Part shown: positions 22,168-31,929 of the stretch, piece by piece | Layout: the number at the start of each line of letters is the position of its first letter | How positions within the stretch are numbered: the first letter of the stretch is position 1 | Source of the DNA: Cristatella mucedo | Taxonomy: Eukaryota; Bryozoa; Phylactolaemata; Cristatellidae | Length of the DNA stretch: 64,000 nt | Reading direction: 5' to 3' | Assembly: GCA_009760855.2 (NCBI GenBank) | Contig: WPIO01000193.1 | Coordinates: 62,001 to 126,000 of the forward strand | The notes under the pieces: generated by a model | Seen by the model: the letters and a program-made list of their open reading frames with translations, nothing else | Database searches by the model: none | Told to the model about the DNA's origin: nothing | Position numbers and translations under genes: made by a program

Positions 22168-22289
22168 AACCGGTGGGCTAGGGGGGCTCTCGGTCAGCTC
22201 GCGCTCCGTCTGGACTGGGTTTTCCCAGCCCTGCAGGACACCTGCAGCCCCAGCATGGGTTATTGCTCGAAGGCAGGGAGCAACACGTA
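22168..22289 (-). pseudogene. Gypsy gag C-terminal tail (fragment)
   Basis: About 40 codons open up to the TGA, including QGWENPVQTERELTESPPSP. The zinc-knuckle Cys/His box is not present, so the preceding part was lost at the inversion junction at 22289/22290. Assigned as gag only by position and frame. Confidence 0.55.
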
Positions 22290-22851
22290 TGTACCCTAGA
22301 GTAGGCGGACCCACTGGCATTCGATATGTCGGGCTGGGCGTCGCCTTGCCCCGGAAGGGTAAAGCCTGTGGGTCAGCTCCCAGAGTTCCGAGGACGGGAA
22401 CTGGGTACAACGTGCTCGCGCTCTTTCGGCGGAAGCTCTCGACGGTGATGGACGTCCGCTCCGTCTACCACAGAGTACTCAGCTAGCCGGGTCTTGGACG
22501 GCGTATGCTTGTACTGGTGAGACGGAGTCCTGCGACGGTGCGACTGCGGAAGCCGACTGAGTACTAACACGTTTGTTCGCGCTTGCGGCGTCATCCCGTG
22601 CCCCTGTATTTTACCTTGTATAGGAACTTCCTCTGTAGGCTTGTTTAGTGCCATCCTTTGTATAGCGCATGTGTGTGTATTAAATAAAGTGTTGTGTACC
22701 CGATTGATCACGCGTGAACCACTGTTACCGGATCTCTTTCTAGGGGCTGCCGGCGTAACGACCCAGAACTGGGGACATAGATAGTAGCGAGCCATAGTGG
22801 GAATGCTGTCCTAGCTGGGAGTTAGCCGCTGGCCCATTGAACTCTGTTACA
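22290..22851 (+). repeat. Gypsy 5' LTR, inverted relative to pol
   Basis: Reads TGTACCCTAGAG to CTCTGTTACA on the plus strand (TG..CA ends, 562 bp). The left edge of the inverted segment falls exactly on the LTR terminus. Confidence 0.93.
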
Positions 22852-22854
22852 TTT

Positions 22855-22863
22855 TGGTGACCC
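22855..22863 (+). other. Gypsy primer-binding site candidate
   Basis: TGGTGACCC begins 3 bp after the LTR end. It would pair with a tRNA ending GGGTCACCA, as proposed for tRNA-Trp-primed CsRn1-type elements. Pairing beyond 9 bp is not evident. Confidence 0.6.
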
Positions 22864-23040
22864 TTGCAGTGACGAACATTTTAGCAACCTTCTTAATATT
22901 CACAGCTTGTGTTATATGCGTTGTTTACTTGTATGACATATGCATTGTTAGTGGTCCACATTCATCCGTGGTAAGGGAATTTGATTGGTCGACCCTATCA
23001 CGTGAGGGAGGGATAGGTCTAGAATAGACCCCATTCAGTA

Positions 23041-23580
23041 ATGGCCGACAGTGGCTATCCCAGCTATCCCATGGATCAGGAGGCGTACTATCGGACGCAG
23101 CCCGGGAATTCGCCGTGTGATGACGACTCTTTAGAAGCAGGAACTCGAGCTAGGTACGAGCATGAAAGACCAGTAGATTGGCGGCTACGGGGGCACCAAG
23201 GTGATTCCCAGCTAACGTCAGATATGGGTTTGGGTGGTGCCACAGCAGTGAGAGTCCGACAGGGCCCTGAGCCCGTAGCTACACCACGTGAGTATCTTGC
23301 TGGTGCCACATGGCCGGCAGGTTGCGCCAGCACGCCCGCAGTCAGACCCCAGACGCAGATAACCAGTCAACTGCCACTGCTGAGTGTCGGCCAGGGCCAA
23401 ATGAGTGTTGGCGGGGAGCCACCGTGCATCCCGTACACTCCAGGCCCAGTAGTCCCGTTAAAGGGCTTTAGCGATGATGGGACCAAATCGTTCATGGACT
23501 GGTATAAGCGATTCTGTGTACTTGCGAGGGGCTGCGGATGGACTAGTGATATCCAGCGGGATAAACTAGGCATGTTTTCT
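23041..23580 (+). pseudogene. Gypsy gag 5' part (inverted, truncated)
   Basis: Opens with ATG 178 bp after the primer site, in the expected place. 180 codons are gag: a polar, Gly/Pro-rich N-terminal arm (MADSGYPSYPMDQEAYYRTQ) and the start of a capsid-like stretch (GFSDDGTKSFMDWYKRFCVL). It then runs straight into the LTR stub, so the last codons of the frame to 23637 are LTR sequence. The rest of capsid and nucleocapsid is missing. Confidence 0.8.
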
Positions 23581-23643
23581 GGGGCAAGGCGACGCCCAGC
23601 CCGACATATTGAATGTCAGTGGGTCCGCTTACTCTAGGGTACA
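23581..23643 (-). repeat. Gypsy 5' LTR stub
   Basis: First 63 bp of the LTR (minus strand TGTACCCTAGAGTAAG...). It duplicates 22290-22352 in inverted orientation and abuts the right-hand TACT target duplication. Confidence 0.9.
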
Positions 23644-23647
23644 TACT

Positions 23648-24170
23648 TCTCTCACCCGTCGCTGAGCTTGACACTGCACAGCTGTTGGCCGCGACGACTA
23701 TTTGAGCCGTTACTGCAACGATGCATATGTCATACTCCAGCTTACGTCGGTTCAGCTCTGTACCACAGTAGAGTTTCACGAGCACCAGGTGAGGGTCACT
23801 CGCCCAGCTTTTAGTTTCACTGATCTACCTATCCTCACATGCAGCTAGGAGGTCACCGTGGACGGACAGTCGCCTCGCAGGCGACTGCAGCACAGTGACA
23901 CGCTTGTCATCGAGCTTAGCACCGTCACTGGCAGAGCTTCATCGGAGCAGCACGACGATCTTCGAATCTCTCAAGCCAACAGCCGCTCGACCGTCGTCCA
24001 GCAGGTCCACTGTCCGGACGCTCTCGTCTCCTCCTCCTTCCGGTCTCGCTGGCCTTCAGCAGTGCAGCTCCTTCCCGCTCGTGTCTCACTCCTTCAGTCC
24101 GACCTCCAGAGCAGCCACTAGTAGAGCGCCTTCGTCTGTGACAGCCACATCCCAGCAGGCATGAGGGTAC
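23648..24170 (-). pseudogene. Beta-propeller-like family, copy A, 5' part
   Basis: The minus strand from 24170 reads CWDVAVTDEGALLVAALEVG, LLDDGRAAVGL, RRLSVHGDLLAACEDR, LVLVKLYCGTELNRRKLEYD and VAVTAQIVVAANS, following copies B and C through four blades. At least three in-frame stops (after GLKE, after KELHC, after VVLLR) and no ATG at the position of the start of B and C show it was a pseudogene. The gypsy insertion lies between the GRE and YVVDG codons of the family motif DGREKYVVDG. Confidence 0.8.
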
Positions 24171-24460
24171 TTCCAGCTGCCAGACTCTGGGTCAAACGGT
24201 AGTGGAAAAGTAGAGTTTGCTGAGCTATAAAGTAAGTCATGCTAGAAGTAAGAATCTGCCAGCTGCGAGACGCTGGGCCAAACGACCGATAAGAGTTACA
24301 AAATAAATAATGTTTAACGCTAACAATCTCTAAACGGCTCAAAGATATATCAAATTCTTGACTATAAATATAATGAGCCAAGAATCAGCAGCGACTTGCA
24401 TTGCAATTTTTTAATAGCTAAAGGCAAGAAATAACAATGTCCAGACGTGTTTTGGAGTAG
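24170..24460. repeat. 5' flank of copy A, shared with B and C
   Basis: Conserved GCTGAGCTA.AA.ATAAGTC and TCTGCCAGCTGCGAGACGCTG blocks recur at 26350-26420 and 51740-51900. They contain the candidate splice acceptor (minus strand TTCTTACTTCTAG ending at 24243). Confidence 0.6.
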
Positions 24461-25500
24461 AACGCATCTCCCGACATTAAAAGATTTGTTAAAGCATGTC
24501 TGAACATTTGATCAGCCAGAGACTCGCAGTGCCCGAGACTTCTGCAACATGGGTAGCAGTCTAGAAATCCCTTCCTAGATTCCGAGCAGAGCTTGAGGAG
24601 GTGTCCCCACCATAAAGTAAGAAACTTGGCGCTGGTTGCATCTCCTTTCCACCGTTTCCAGCAAGAGTCGTGGATGCTTTACGGCTCGCTTTCTGCATCG
24701 ATCGTATCAACCGCCTGTAGATTCATTTGAGCTCCTCTCACTTTCGGTGTCACACCCAGGAAACTTGAAACAGGAGACATCTTGAGGAGACATCTTGCAA
24801 CCACAGGCAGAAAAGAAAGTAGAGAAGCAAAAAAGAAAGACTGATGTCAAAAGAGGAATCCGTAACGGAACTGGTTGCGCTTGTGCTACTGCACGCAGAA
24901 GAAACATGTCACCTTAGCACACGACAAAGAAATGGCCATTCCTATTTATTACTGACCCAAGAAGACAGAGCAAGCAGAAAAACTAAAATATAACAAGCCA
25001 GAAGAATTAAAATGGTTAAAATTTAAATGCCACTGAAAGTAGAGACTATTCTGATTACCAAAGTAGGACATTTCGTTTTAGCCAGGAATATCGCACTAAA
25101 GCAGAAAACCCAAAAAACCTGGCCAAAAGCTTTAAATAAGAAGCGTGCTGTCACTATATGATATTTATTGACAATAAATTACTCGTGTCAGAAGCAAAAC
25201 AGGAATATTATGGCAACTCTAATAAGCAGACCGCATGATGCTGATGTAGTTGAATTCGACTGCACCAGGTTGCTAATTTAGAATGAACATGCATTAAATC
25301 ATTTATTTATATCAGCAGCTAGCTGTTCCATAACAGCACATAAAACTAGCATCCTTATAAGTACAGGACGTTACCCGGTGCAGCAATTTAATCAAGCACC
25401 ACTACTCCTACATTGCTACTCAATATCAGGTGGAGCTGATGAGTGGGTAGACGGTAACTTTACATGGAATGTTTATATAATTTTCGCTGATGATCGCTAG
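24460..25500. repeat. Unit 2 left part (non-coding)
   Basis: Matches 49905-50850 (GGAGGCTCG..AGACTTCTGCAAC, CATCGATCGTATCAACC, AGAAAGACTGAT, ATATTTATTGACAATAAATTAC). Lies downstream of gene B. No supported ORF. Confidence 0.75.
25302..25307 (-). terminator. Candidate poly(A) signal, gene B
   Basis: AATAAA on the minus strand about 210 bp after the stop, conserved in position with copies A and C. Confidence 0.4.
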
Positions 25501-25515
25501 GACGCTCTGCTTTTC

Positions 25516-26319
25516 TTAAGCCACTGATAGAGCGTACAGTCCATTTTGTGCAAGGATGCCGCATGCTAAGACTCTAATCAGGTGCTGACCGTCATCGATT
25601 CTAATGGCTGTCACGTCGTGACTGACACACAGAGCCAGGCAGAGTCTAAATGGATGAAGGCAGACGTCCACAACCTTGTTGCTTGGCTCGTGTCGCCAGA
25701 GTCTTTTGCCAGAGTGACTGTAGCCATCCACCACATACTTCTCTCTTCCGTCGCTGAGCATGACCGTGCTGTCGCTGGATGTAACGACTACTTCAGCCGT
25801 AACTGCAACGCTGCTTATGTCGTACTCCAGCTTACGTCGGTGCCGCTCTGTGCCACAGAACAGTTTCACGAGCACCAGCTGAGGGCCACACACCCACTGG
25901 CCAGTTATAGGGCAAGGCAACCGGAATCCCACCCAGAGGCCATTTGCAATGCTCTGCCTTTCCTCACATGCAGCTAGGAGGTCACCGTGGACGGACAGTC
26001 GCCTCGGTAGCGACTGCAGCACAGCAACAAACTTGTCTTCAAGCCAGTCATAGCAGTCAAAGCAGCGTCGCAGCAGCACGACGAACTTCGAACTTCTCAA
26101 GCCAACAGCTGCCCGACCGTCGTTCAGCGTGTCCACTGTGTAGACGCCGTCGTCAAAGCCTAAATATTTATTTGCCCTCCAGCAGCTCAGCTGCTTCCCG
26201 CTCGTGTCGCACTCCTTCAGTCCGTCCTCGAGAGCAGCCAGTAGTAGAGTGCCTTCGTCTGTGACAGCCACGTCCATGCAGTAGTGTCGGCACGGCCAGC
26301 TGCGAGGCACGACATTCAT
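25516..26319 (-). CDS. Beta-propeller-like repeat protein, copy B
   Basis: 267 codons from ATG 26319. Function unknown. The residues form repeated propeller-blade-like units: YCMDVAVTDEGTLLLAALED (blade 1), VYTVDTLNDGRAAVGLRSSK (2), RRLSVHGDLLAACEERQ (3), VAVTAEVVVTSSDSTVMLSD with DGYSHSGKRLWRHE (4) and a weaker fifth. No signal peptide, membrane segment or catalytic motif is visible. It carries an ~18-residue insertion (about residues 126-142, FRLPCPITGQW) absent from copy C, and stops 14 or more residues short of C's tail. Identity to C is roughly 60 percent by eye. The frame stays open upstream to about 26373 (SSTFPPAFGPM), where a pyrimidine-rich AG suggests an upstream exon, so the true start may be elsewhere. 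It could be a young gene or a pseudogene that has not yet been broken. Confidence 0.65.
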   Translation of the reverse strand: MNVVPRSWPCRHYCMDVAVTDEGTLLLAALEDGLKECDTSGKQLSCWRANKYLGFDDGVYTVDTLNDGRAAVGLRSSKFVVLLRRCFDCYDWLEDKFVAVLQSLPRRLSVHGDLLAACEERQSIANGLWVGFRLPCPITGQWVCGPQLVLVKLFCGTERHRRKLEYDISSVAVTAEVVVTSSDSTVMLSDGREKYVVDGYSHSGKRLWRHEPSNKVVDVCLHPFRLCLALCVSHDVTAIRIDDGQHLIRVLACGILAQNGLYALSVA

Positions 26320-26373
26320 TGGGCCAAACGCCGGTGGAAAAGTGGAGCTCGCTGAGCTACAAGATAAGTCACA

Positions 26374-26391
26374 CTAGCAGGTAAGAATCTG
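26374..26391 (-). other. Candidate splice acceptor upstream of gene B
   Basis: The minus strand AGATTCTTACCTGCTAG ends at 26374, and the following sequence is open into the B reading frame. Equivalent AGs follow TTCTTACTTCTAG in copy A (24243) and TTCTTTTATCTAG in copy C (51858). Confidence 0.4.
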
Positions 26392-26625
26392 ACAGCTGCG
26401 AGACGCTGCGCCAAGCGACAGATTCGAAATAAGAAATGCAAAGTGAATAATGCTAGAAGTAAATAATCTCTAAGCTGACTAGATATTTAAAATAGTTGGT
26501 TATAGATATATAAGGGGCGAACAAAAACTATTGAAGAGCATTGTAATGTGAATTTTAATATCTAAAGGTAAGAAATAAATTGTCAAGACGTGCTCAAGAG
26601 TAGAGTGCATGACCAGAAAGTGAGT

Positions 26626-26882
26626 CACTCCCCTCGGTTCGCGTTCCGTCCTCGCCCACTGCCTCCCAGCCACAACTCATCCCGTGAGTTGTGGCTGGGA
26701 GGACAAAGTCGGCCTGTAGATAAACCGCAGCCGCCAGACTGCAGCTGACCACGGGCCTGTCCCTAGGCCACAGCCGCCAGCTGTCGGACCCTGGGGTGGC
26801 ACCGGACGCTACCAATCTGCCTGCGCCGACAGTCTGCCGGCCAGCCCAGCGATACGAACCATGCAGAGAACCGCGAACCACA
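26626..26882. mobile_element. GC-rich insertion with perfect hairpin
   Basis: GC-rich block absent from the matching part of unit 4 (about 52081-52110) and flanked by near-copies of AGTAGA..GCATGACC.(C/G)AAAGTGA (26597-26624 and 26883-26908). 26662-26702 is a perfect 18 bp inverted repeat (CCTCCCAGCCACAACTCA) with a 5-base loop. Short terminal complementarity (TTCGCG/CGCGAA) is seen. Possibly a non-autonomous DNA transposon. Confidence 0.4.
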
Positions 26883-26982
26883 AGTAGAACGCATGACCGC
26901 AAAGTGAAAAGTCGAGGTATGACACGTGCCCTGTGAATTATCGCGACGAACCATGTTTCGACAGATCTGAGTAAAGGTAATA

Positions 26983-27165
26983 ATAATAATAATAATAATA
27001 ATGTACTTGATAAAGCACCCTCAGAGAACTTAATCTCTTTCTAAGCGCTTTATATTTGCTGCAAAGGGAAATGCAATTGAATGGTAAGTAAAATCTTGCT
27101 TGAAAAACAAACAAAATGAATAGTATGGTTAGGGTTGACATGCACAGGGTCAGCACGCAAACGCA
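26983..27165 (-). mobile_element. LINE-A 3' terminus
   Basis: (AAT)n, GTACTTGATAAAGCACCCTC hairpin arm, AAGCGCTTTATATTTGC and the GGTCAGCACGCAAA block on the minus strand. About 180 bp, 5'-truncated. Confidence 0.8.
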
Positions 27166-27950
27166 AAGGTAAATTAAAATTTTTCTAAATGTTTCTTTTG
27201 CGAGCAAGTCGTACCAGTCAATACCTACCAGTCAATCCACATAGTCGTACGAGTCAACACATGTATCGCGACGAACTTAATTTCGACACGTACCTCAAAG
27301 TAACTGCATTATACTTTTAGACTTTTCTTAAGCACAAAAGTCGTGCGAGTCAAGGTACTAAATGGAACTAGGATTACCTTTGCATGAACGTTGTTCAAGT
27401 CCGCGTATACAAATTGCCAGTAACAATTACAAGTAACCGTTTTTTAGCAACATTATAACTTGCGCGACAGTCTGTTCGCTCAGACAGCTTCAGATTGCCT
27501 TCTTCCACGGCTGCCTCGTTCCGGCATTTGACACGCGACTTTCGGTTGCCGGAAGCCAAACCAGAAGCCAACGAATCAGGCAGTGCTTCCGCCAAGAAAA
27601 CGGTAATACATTTAGTGCGTTTAAAACCATGCGACTGGTGGTGATTGAAATTTCAATCAAACATTTATGTTGCTTAATAGTATTCGGAGCAAATACTGAG
27701 TAACAAATAGTACGGAGAATCCGAAATAGTGGATTAATAGCTACAGGTTGGCTTCATTAGAATTCACATTAATATAGCAGCAATAGAACCTTATTGGAGA
27801 GCCTTTCCGGCTATTTCGACAACTGGGAAAAAGTAGTAAAGGACTACAACTGCAATCCTGCATGACTATTACCCCCCCCCAGCTGAAAGCAGGCAAAAGA
27901 CGCAGTGCCACTTTTTCTCATTATGGGCTATTTAAACATTCATTTCTACA
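27165..27950. repeat. Unit 2 downstream block
   Basis: Matches 40970-41570, 52210-52900 and partly 62060-62430: CAAATTACC.CAGCAGTAAC, GTGACTTCCGG, AATATAGCAGCA, CCACCTTTTCTCATT. In each case a LINE-A endonuclease segment follows on the plus strand, so it may include a LINE-A 5' UTR. No shared ORF. Confidence 0.65.
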
Positions 27951-28490
27951 AAATTATCTGACCCGTTCAGCACCAAATTTCGTGCATTGACTGATCCTTT
28001 GTCTCTTGCGGCTCACGTGCATTGCCCTAATATTTTCGAGGGTCATACACTTGACCAATGTCTAATACAAGTGCAGGCCACTATGACCAATCGTTACCAA
28101 CCTCGCTTATCTGACCACATACAGATCTCATACTGTATAGACGTGAGAAAACTTCGTCATAAAAACTGTACGTGAATTAAAAAGCCCCAAAAACTTCAAC
28201 ATCGAAAAGGTCCATGCAACAATTTGTGTTTGGCCTCGGCTGCTCAAATCCACCTTCCGTCCTGTCACTACTTATAGGTTGCTTTCACGTCGCACTAGCA
28301 GGCATGCTCTACTAGTTTCCCACTCTGAATTGGCACACTGTGTTCCCTCACCCTGAGGGCCTATGGTTTACCACAGAAAATGAACTAGCTAGGTCTACTA
28401 AGCCAAAGGTTCAAAAATGTATATAAAAGGTTGGTATTAATTGTCTATCGACCGGCATACGAGGACTAGGGTAAATCGTACCAATCGAAA
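27950..28490 (+). mobile_element. LINE-A endonuclease-region fragment
   Basis: DRFST-like start at TCAGCACCAAATTTCG, then ALTDPLSLAAHVHCPN, GHTLDQCLIQ and LSDHIQISY (the S-D-H endonuclease motif), followed by frameshifted linker coding (GGCATACGAGGACTA). Degenerate. Confidence 0.7.
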
Positions 28491-29050
28491 AGAATAATTC
28501 ACATGATACAGCACCCGCAGGGAGACTAGTGTAATATTAGGCACTTTATATTTGCTGGAAAGAAAGCATGGTCAGATGGTTAGTGGAGGCATGCTAAATG
28601 ATTAAAAGCATATCATGGTTAGGGTGACTTGCACCGGGTCAGCCTGCAAGTGTGGCTAGTGACAACATCCATATTTTAAGAAGGCATAAATACACAGAGG
28701 ACGAATCATGCAAGCCCACTAAACGCTGTGATATGCAGGTGCTTTTTTTAGTCTTTTCAAATCTGCTCAGGTAAGAGAATGTCGTTACGCCACTTTGAAG
28801 TTAATTCCGTGCTTCTGGATGGTGAGTACTGATGGCATCATTGCCAAATAATTTGAGGTTCCTTACGACATTTAGGTAAGCGATTACATTCCAAAAAGCG
28901 ATTGGTACTATCTTAAGCCTAGCTGTAAAAAGATCTGATAGCTAGGATTAAGGTATTAAAAATGAAAGGACCTACAAGTACTTGATAAAGCCTTGAAGTC
29001 AACAAGATTGTTGACTGGTAGCCAGTGCAGGTCAACTTAAAGTAATCGAT
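28490..29050 (-). mobile_element. LINE-A4 3' region
   Basis: Minus-strand 3' UTR (ATGATACAGCACCCGC, GGCACTTTATATTTGC, CAGCCTGCAAGTGTGGCTAG) continuing into the RT C-terminus near 28900-29040 (TTGACTGGTAGCCAGTGCAG). It joins the endonuclease fragment at the same junction as at 42130 and 55310. Confidence 0.7.
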
Positions 29051-29069
29051 AAATAATATTGAAAACAAA

Positions 29070-29800
29070 TACATCAAGCAATATCAAACCCTCGACCTGG
29101 GTCCCCAAGTTAGTGCATCTTACCCCGAGGAGCAATGAGATGTTTTATCTTTGTCGGCCGTTTGCTTCGTTTGAAAGCAGTATATGCTCGGTTCTTGAGA
29201 TCCTATTAAAAATCACACACGAGCCAACTAGAGTTTGTGAAAACATACTTCCAAGTTACTCTGGAATCGACATGGTTCTTAAACATTGCACTTCTAGGGG
29301 CTCGGTAAGCCGATCTGAAACGCAATAACAAAGATGAGCGATTCCCCGCCCCTCTATAGAAGTATTGAAAGCAGGTGACGCAGGCGAGCAAGCGTATCTA
29401 CTGATGTCATAGTCGCGAATGCTGCTCCAAAGCTCCGGTTTACTGAAGGAAGGAAGAGAGAGGGGATAGGATGCCTACAGCAGAAGCACAAGCAGGAAGT
29501 AGGTCATGCAGCACTGGCAGGGTCGATGAGCTGCCTTGCACTTCCTAATTATATCGAGCTTAGTCAGCGGCTACAACACGAATGCAATGCCAAATGAGCT
29601 GACGCACTGGGCAACCTAGTTTGGGCGGTTTCGGGCGGTTTATGGTGTGAGTCCGGAATCGTCGAGAGCACTTTCAAAAATCCTAGCCCGACGTTCAGTT
29701 CCACCCGAAACGTGGCACGATGAAGGAAAATGCACAGTGGCAATTTTTATGAAACTGAAGTAAGCCAGCAGAATAGCATAGGCAGCAGCTGACGACTTTA
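29070..29800. repeat. Repeat C, copy 3
   Basis: Best matched by 14080-14640. Extends to about 29800 through a part shared with 1140-1250 (CCCGACGTTCAGTTCCACCC, TTTTTATGAAACTGAAGTAAG). Confidence 0.65.
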
Positions 29801-30170
29801 ACATATCCAATCACATATTTATCGGTTTACCTTAATAAAAGCCAGAAGAACATTAGTATGACCGCAGAAGTAGTGTCTAAGAAGGATGGGCAGCCTCAGA
29901 ATGTGAACCCGACCTGGGTAACTTCGATTTCATACCTTTTATGGAATCTGGGCACGCACCGAGGTTAAGAAAAGATATCATGAGATGAATTGATACTTTT
30001 AATTAAAAAATAACATTATTTGCACTTTTTTTAACTGTGCGAACCCCACTGATGGGCTTTCAATCAATACGATGGACATTCAGTTGCCTGGCACCTGTTT
30101 ACCGACGGCTGGCTTAATCAACGTTTGTACACTATTGAATTTCTTTCGTGCCTATGCCAACTTTCCTCCA
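29800..30170. other. Unassigned interval
   Basis: Nothing recognised. Confidence 0.4.
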
Positions 30171-30199
30171 CTTCATTGACGACGATGGCTGTATTGTAC

Positions 30200-30790
30200 G
30201 CAGGCTGCAGCAGCCGTCGCGGAAGGAGCTTTGGAGCGTGAAGAGAAAAAGTGAAGGAGAGAAAGGGAGTGGATAGCATGCCTACATGCCGATGCACAAG
30301 AAAGAAGCAAATTTCGAGGCAAGGAACGCGCCACGTGCCGGCATGAATTGCACCTATTGGGCGGACGGTACGTCGGCTTGGGTTGAAAAACGTGATGGCG
30401 CCGACACGCCCACACTGGCTCCACGTTTGAGTAGCCTCAGGTTCATCAACTTGTAGGGACTCGAGCGGCAGTGGTGCGTCGATGGAAGAAGCCCCACAAG
30501 CGATTTGTGGTCTTAAATACTACGGCCGCTGTATTTATACACAGCCGACGGCAACAAATGCGGTCGTTCTCACATACTCGTGTGCAGTGGTAGTAGCTGT
30601 CGTGTGTGTTGCTCGAAGCGCCTGATGATAAGAGAAGAGCGTGGATAGCATACGTATAGGCCGACTTAAAAGGCAGAAGCCAATTTCGCTACAAGGAAAT
30701 GTCACGTGCTGGGGTGGAGCGCCTGTTTGGCTAGAGAAATTCGGCTCTGGGCGGAACCAGGCGATGGCAATGAAGCGCTAACAACAACAC
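30200..30790. repeat. Pair of related ~200 bp segments
   Basis: 30230-30370 and 30630-30740 share GTGGATAGCAT.C.TA, GCAAATTTCG..CAAGGAA and CACGTGC.GG. The element resembles Repeat C's CCTAC.GGC.GAAGCACAAGC stretch. Unclassified. Confidence 0.45.
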
Positions 30791-30799
30791 CTCCTGGTA

Positions 30800-31740
30800 C
30801 TAGGGTCGCATCCATCTACCCTGGAGCACTACTCACACGAATGAACGTTTTGCTTACCAAAACGAGTGGCCAGCTGTATTGATTCAGGCTTACACTGGCC
30901 TCAGCAGAAAGCTTTGGTTCTCCAACTTTCGCTTTGCTGGAGCCTAACTACTAAACGGAAGAGGCTTCTGCTTGTGTTAACCTTATGGAGGCCAACGGAA
31001 TTGGAAGTCAACATAGCTTAACCAAAGTAATTCCTTCGTCCACCTACTCAGTGGAAGCAAGTAACTCTAAATTCAACGATACAGACCCGAATCTCTGCCA
31101 AATACCCCTGAAGCGTTTACAGGCACACGCCTGTGCTCACACACAAAAGTGAGCCATGCATTTGTTGGATGAATGGCCGTGGCGGCTTGGCTGAGAAAAA
31201 TTCAACTTTTTCCTAAGTAGGTAGTTGGAACACAAGTGTAAGAGCTTAGGGGCTTGGAGCTAGACGGAATACAACACTGCAGGATCGAGTCACTAGTCTT
31301 ACTCGCAAGCAACGATTAAAAGCGACAACCTGCACCTTGAGCTCTGACAGTGGATTTGAGACGAATCTCTTTTTGGATTTAAGGCAACCTCTTTTTGGAT
31401 TTAAGACAATAACTTTTTGGATTTAGGTCCATTTTTAAAAATAATTTAGAGTTTAGCTTGACAGGCCAGTAGGCATCGATCAGCTGCTCCTGTAGAATGT
31501 AGCCGGACGCTACGGGCAGGAACGTCGGAGTGGCTTCCTAGCGGTCCTACCACGATACTTCTACTTGGCTCGTTCTTGCTCGCCGCTCGAGCATAACGGT
31601 GCTTTTCAACCTGGCAATTCTTAAGTACGCTAAAATTAAGCCAGTCTTAAAATGTGTTATATATCACAGAAAACCTCTCGGAAAGAAAGATATAACTTAA
31701 CAGGAAGGAGAAGGTGGTAGGTTTTTCGGAACTTCACAAC
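30800..31740. other. Unassigned interval with a 3-unit tandem repeat
   Basis: At about 31365-31428 CTCTTTTTGGATTTAAG.CAA recurs about three times. Otherwise no feature recognised. Confidence 0.5.
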
Positions 31741-31743
31741 GAG

Positions 31744-31925
31744 CAATAATGGCTTACTAGGTAAGGCGATTGCTTTTCACGACCTCGTTGCCAAGGTCGT
31801 GGGTTCGAATCCTGTGGAGGGCGACCCTTTATCGCCACTGCAAACTGTGGTGACATCCGTTAAGGCTCTTCTTTTCGCTATACAAAAAGAGGCTGTTAAA
31901 TCAGCTAGCATTTATTTTTATTGTT
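31744..31925 (+). mobile_element. SINE-1, intact-looking
   Basis: tRNA-like head with box A TGGCTTACTAGG and box B GGTTCGAATCC, then the SINE-1 body (ATCGCCACTGCAAACTGTGG, AAGGCTCTTCTTTTCGCTAT, GAGGCTGTTAAATCAGCTAG) and a T-rich end. It is a SINE, not a tRNA gene: the fold around the anticodon arm is poor and a body follows. Confidence 0.82.
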
Positions 31926-31929
31926 TTAG

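Larger units (their letters stand above)
17472..23643 (-). mobile_element. Ty3/gypsy LTR retrotransposon with internal inversion
   Basis: Inserted in pseudogene A with a 4 bp target duplication TACT (17468-17471 and 23644-23647). Read on the minus strand from the right, the normal order would be 5' LTR, gag, protease, RT/RNase H, integrase, 3' LTR. Here protease to 3' LTR are in that order, but the 5' LTR, primer-binding site and 5' gag (22290-23580) point the other way, and a 63 bp LTR stub remains at the right edge. The capsid and nucleocapsid coding part is missing at the junction. Stops, frameshifts and a mutated RT active site make it inactive. A Mag/CsRn1-like lineage is a guess from the TGGTGACCC primer site. 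Confidence 0.92.

Noticed and set aside
31744-31830. tRNA gene
   Set aside because: Boxes A and B are present, but the acceptor and anticodon arms do not form, and a SINE body shared with other copies follows.
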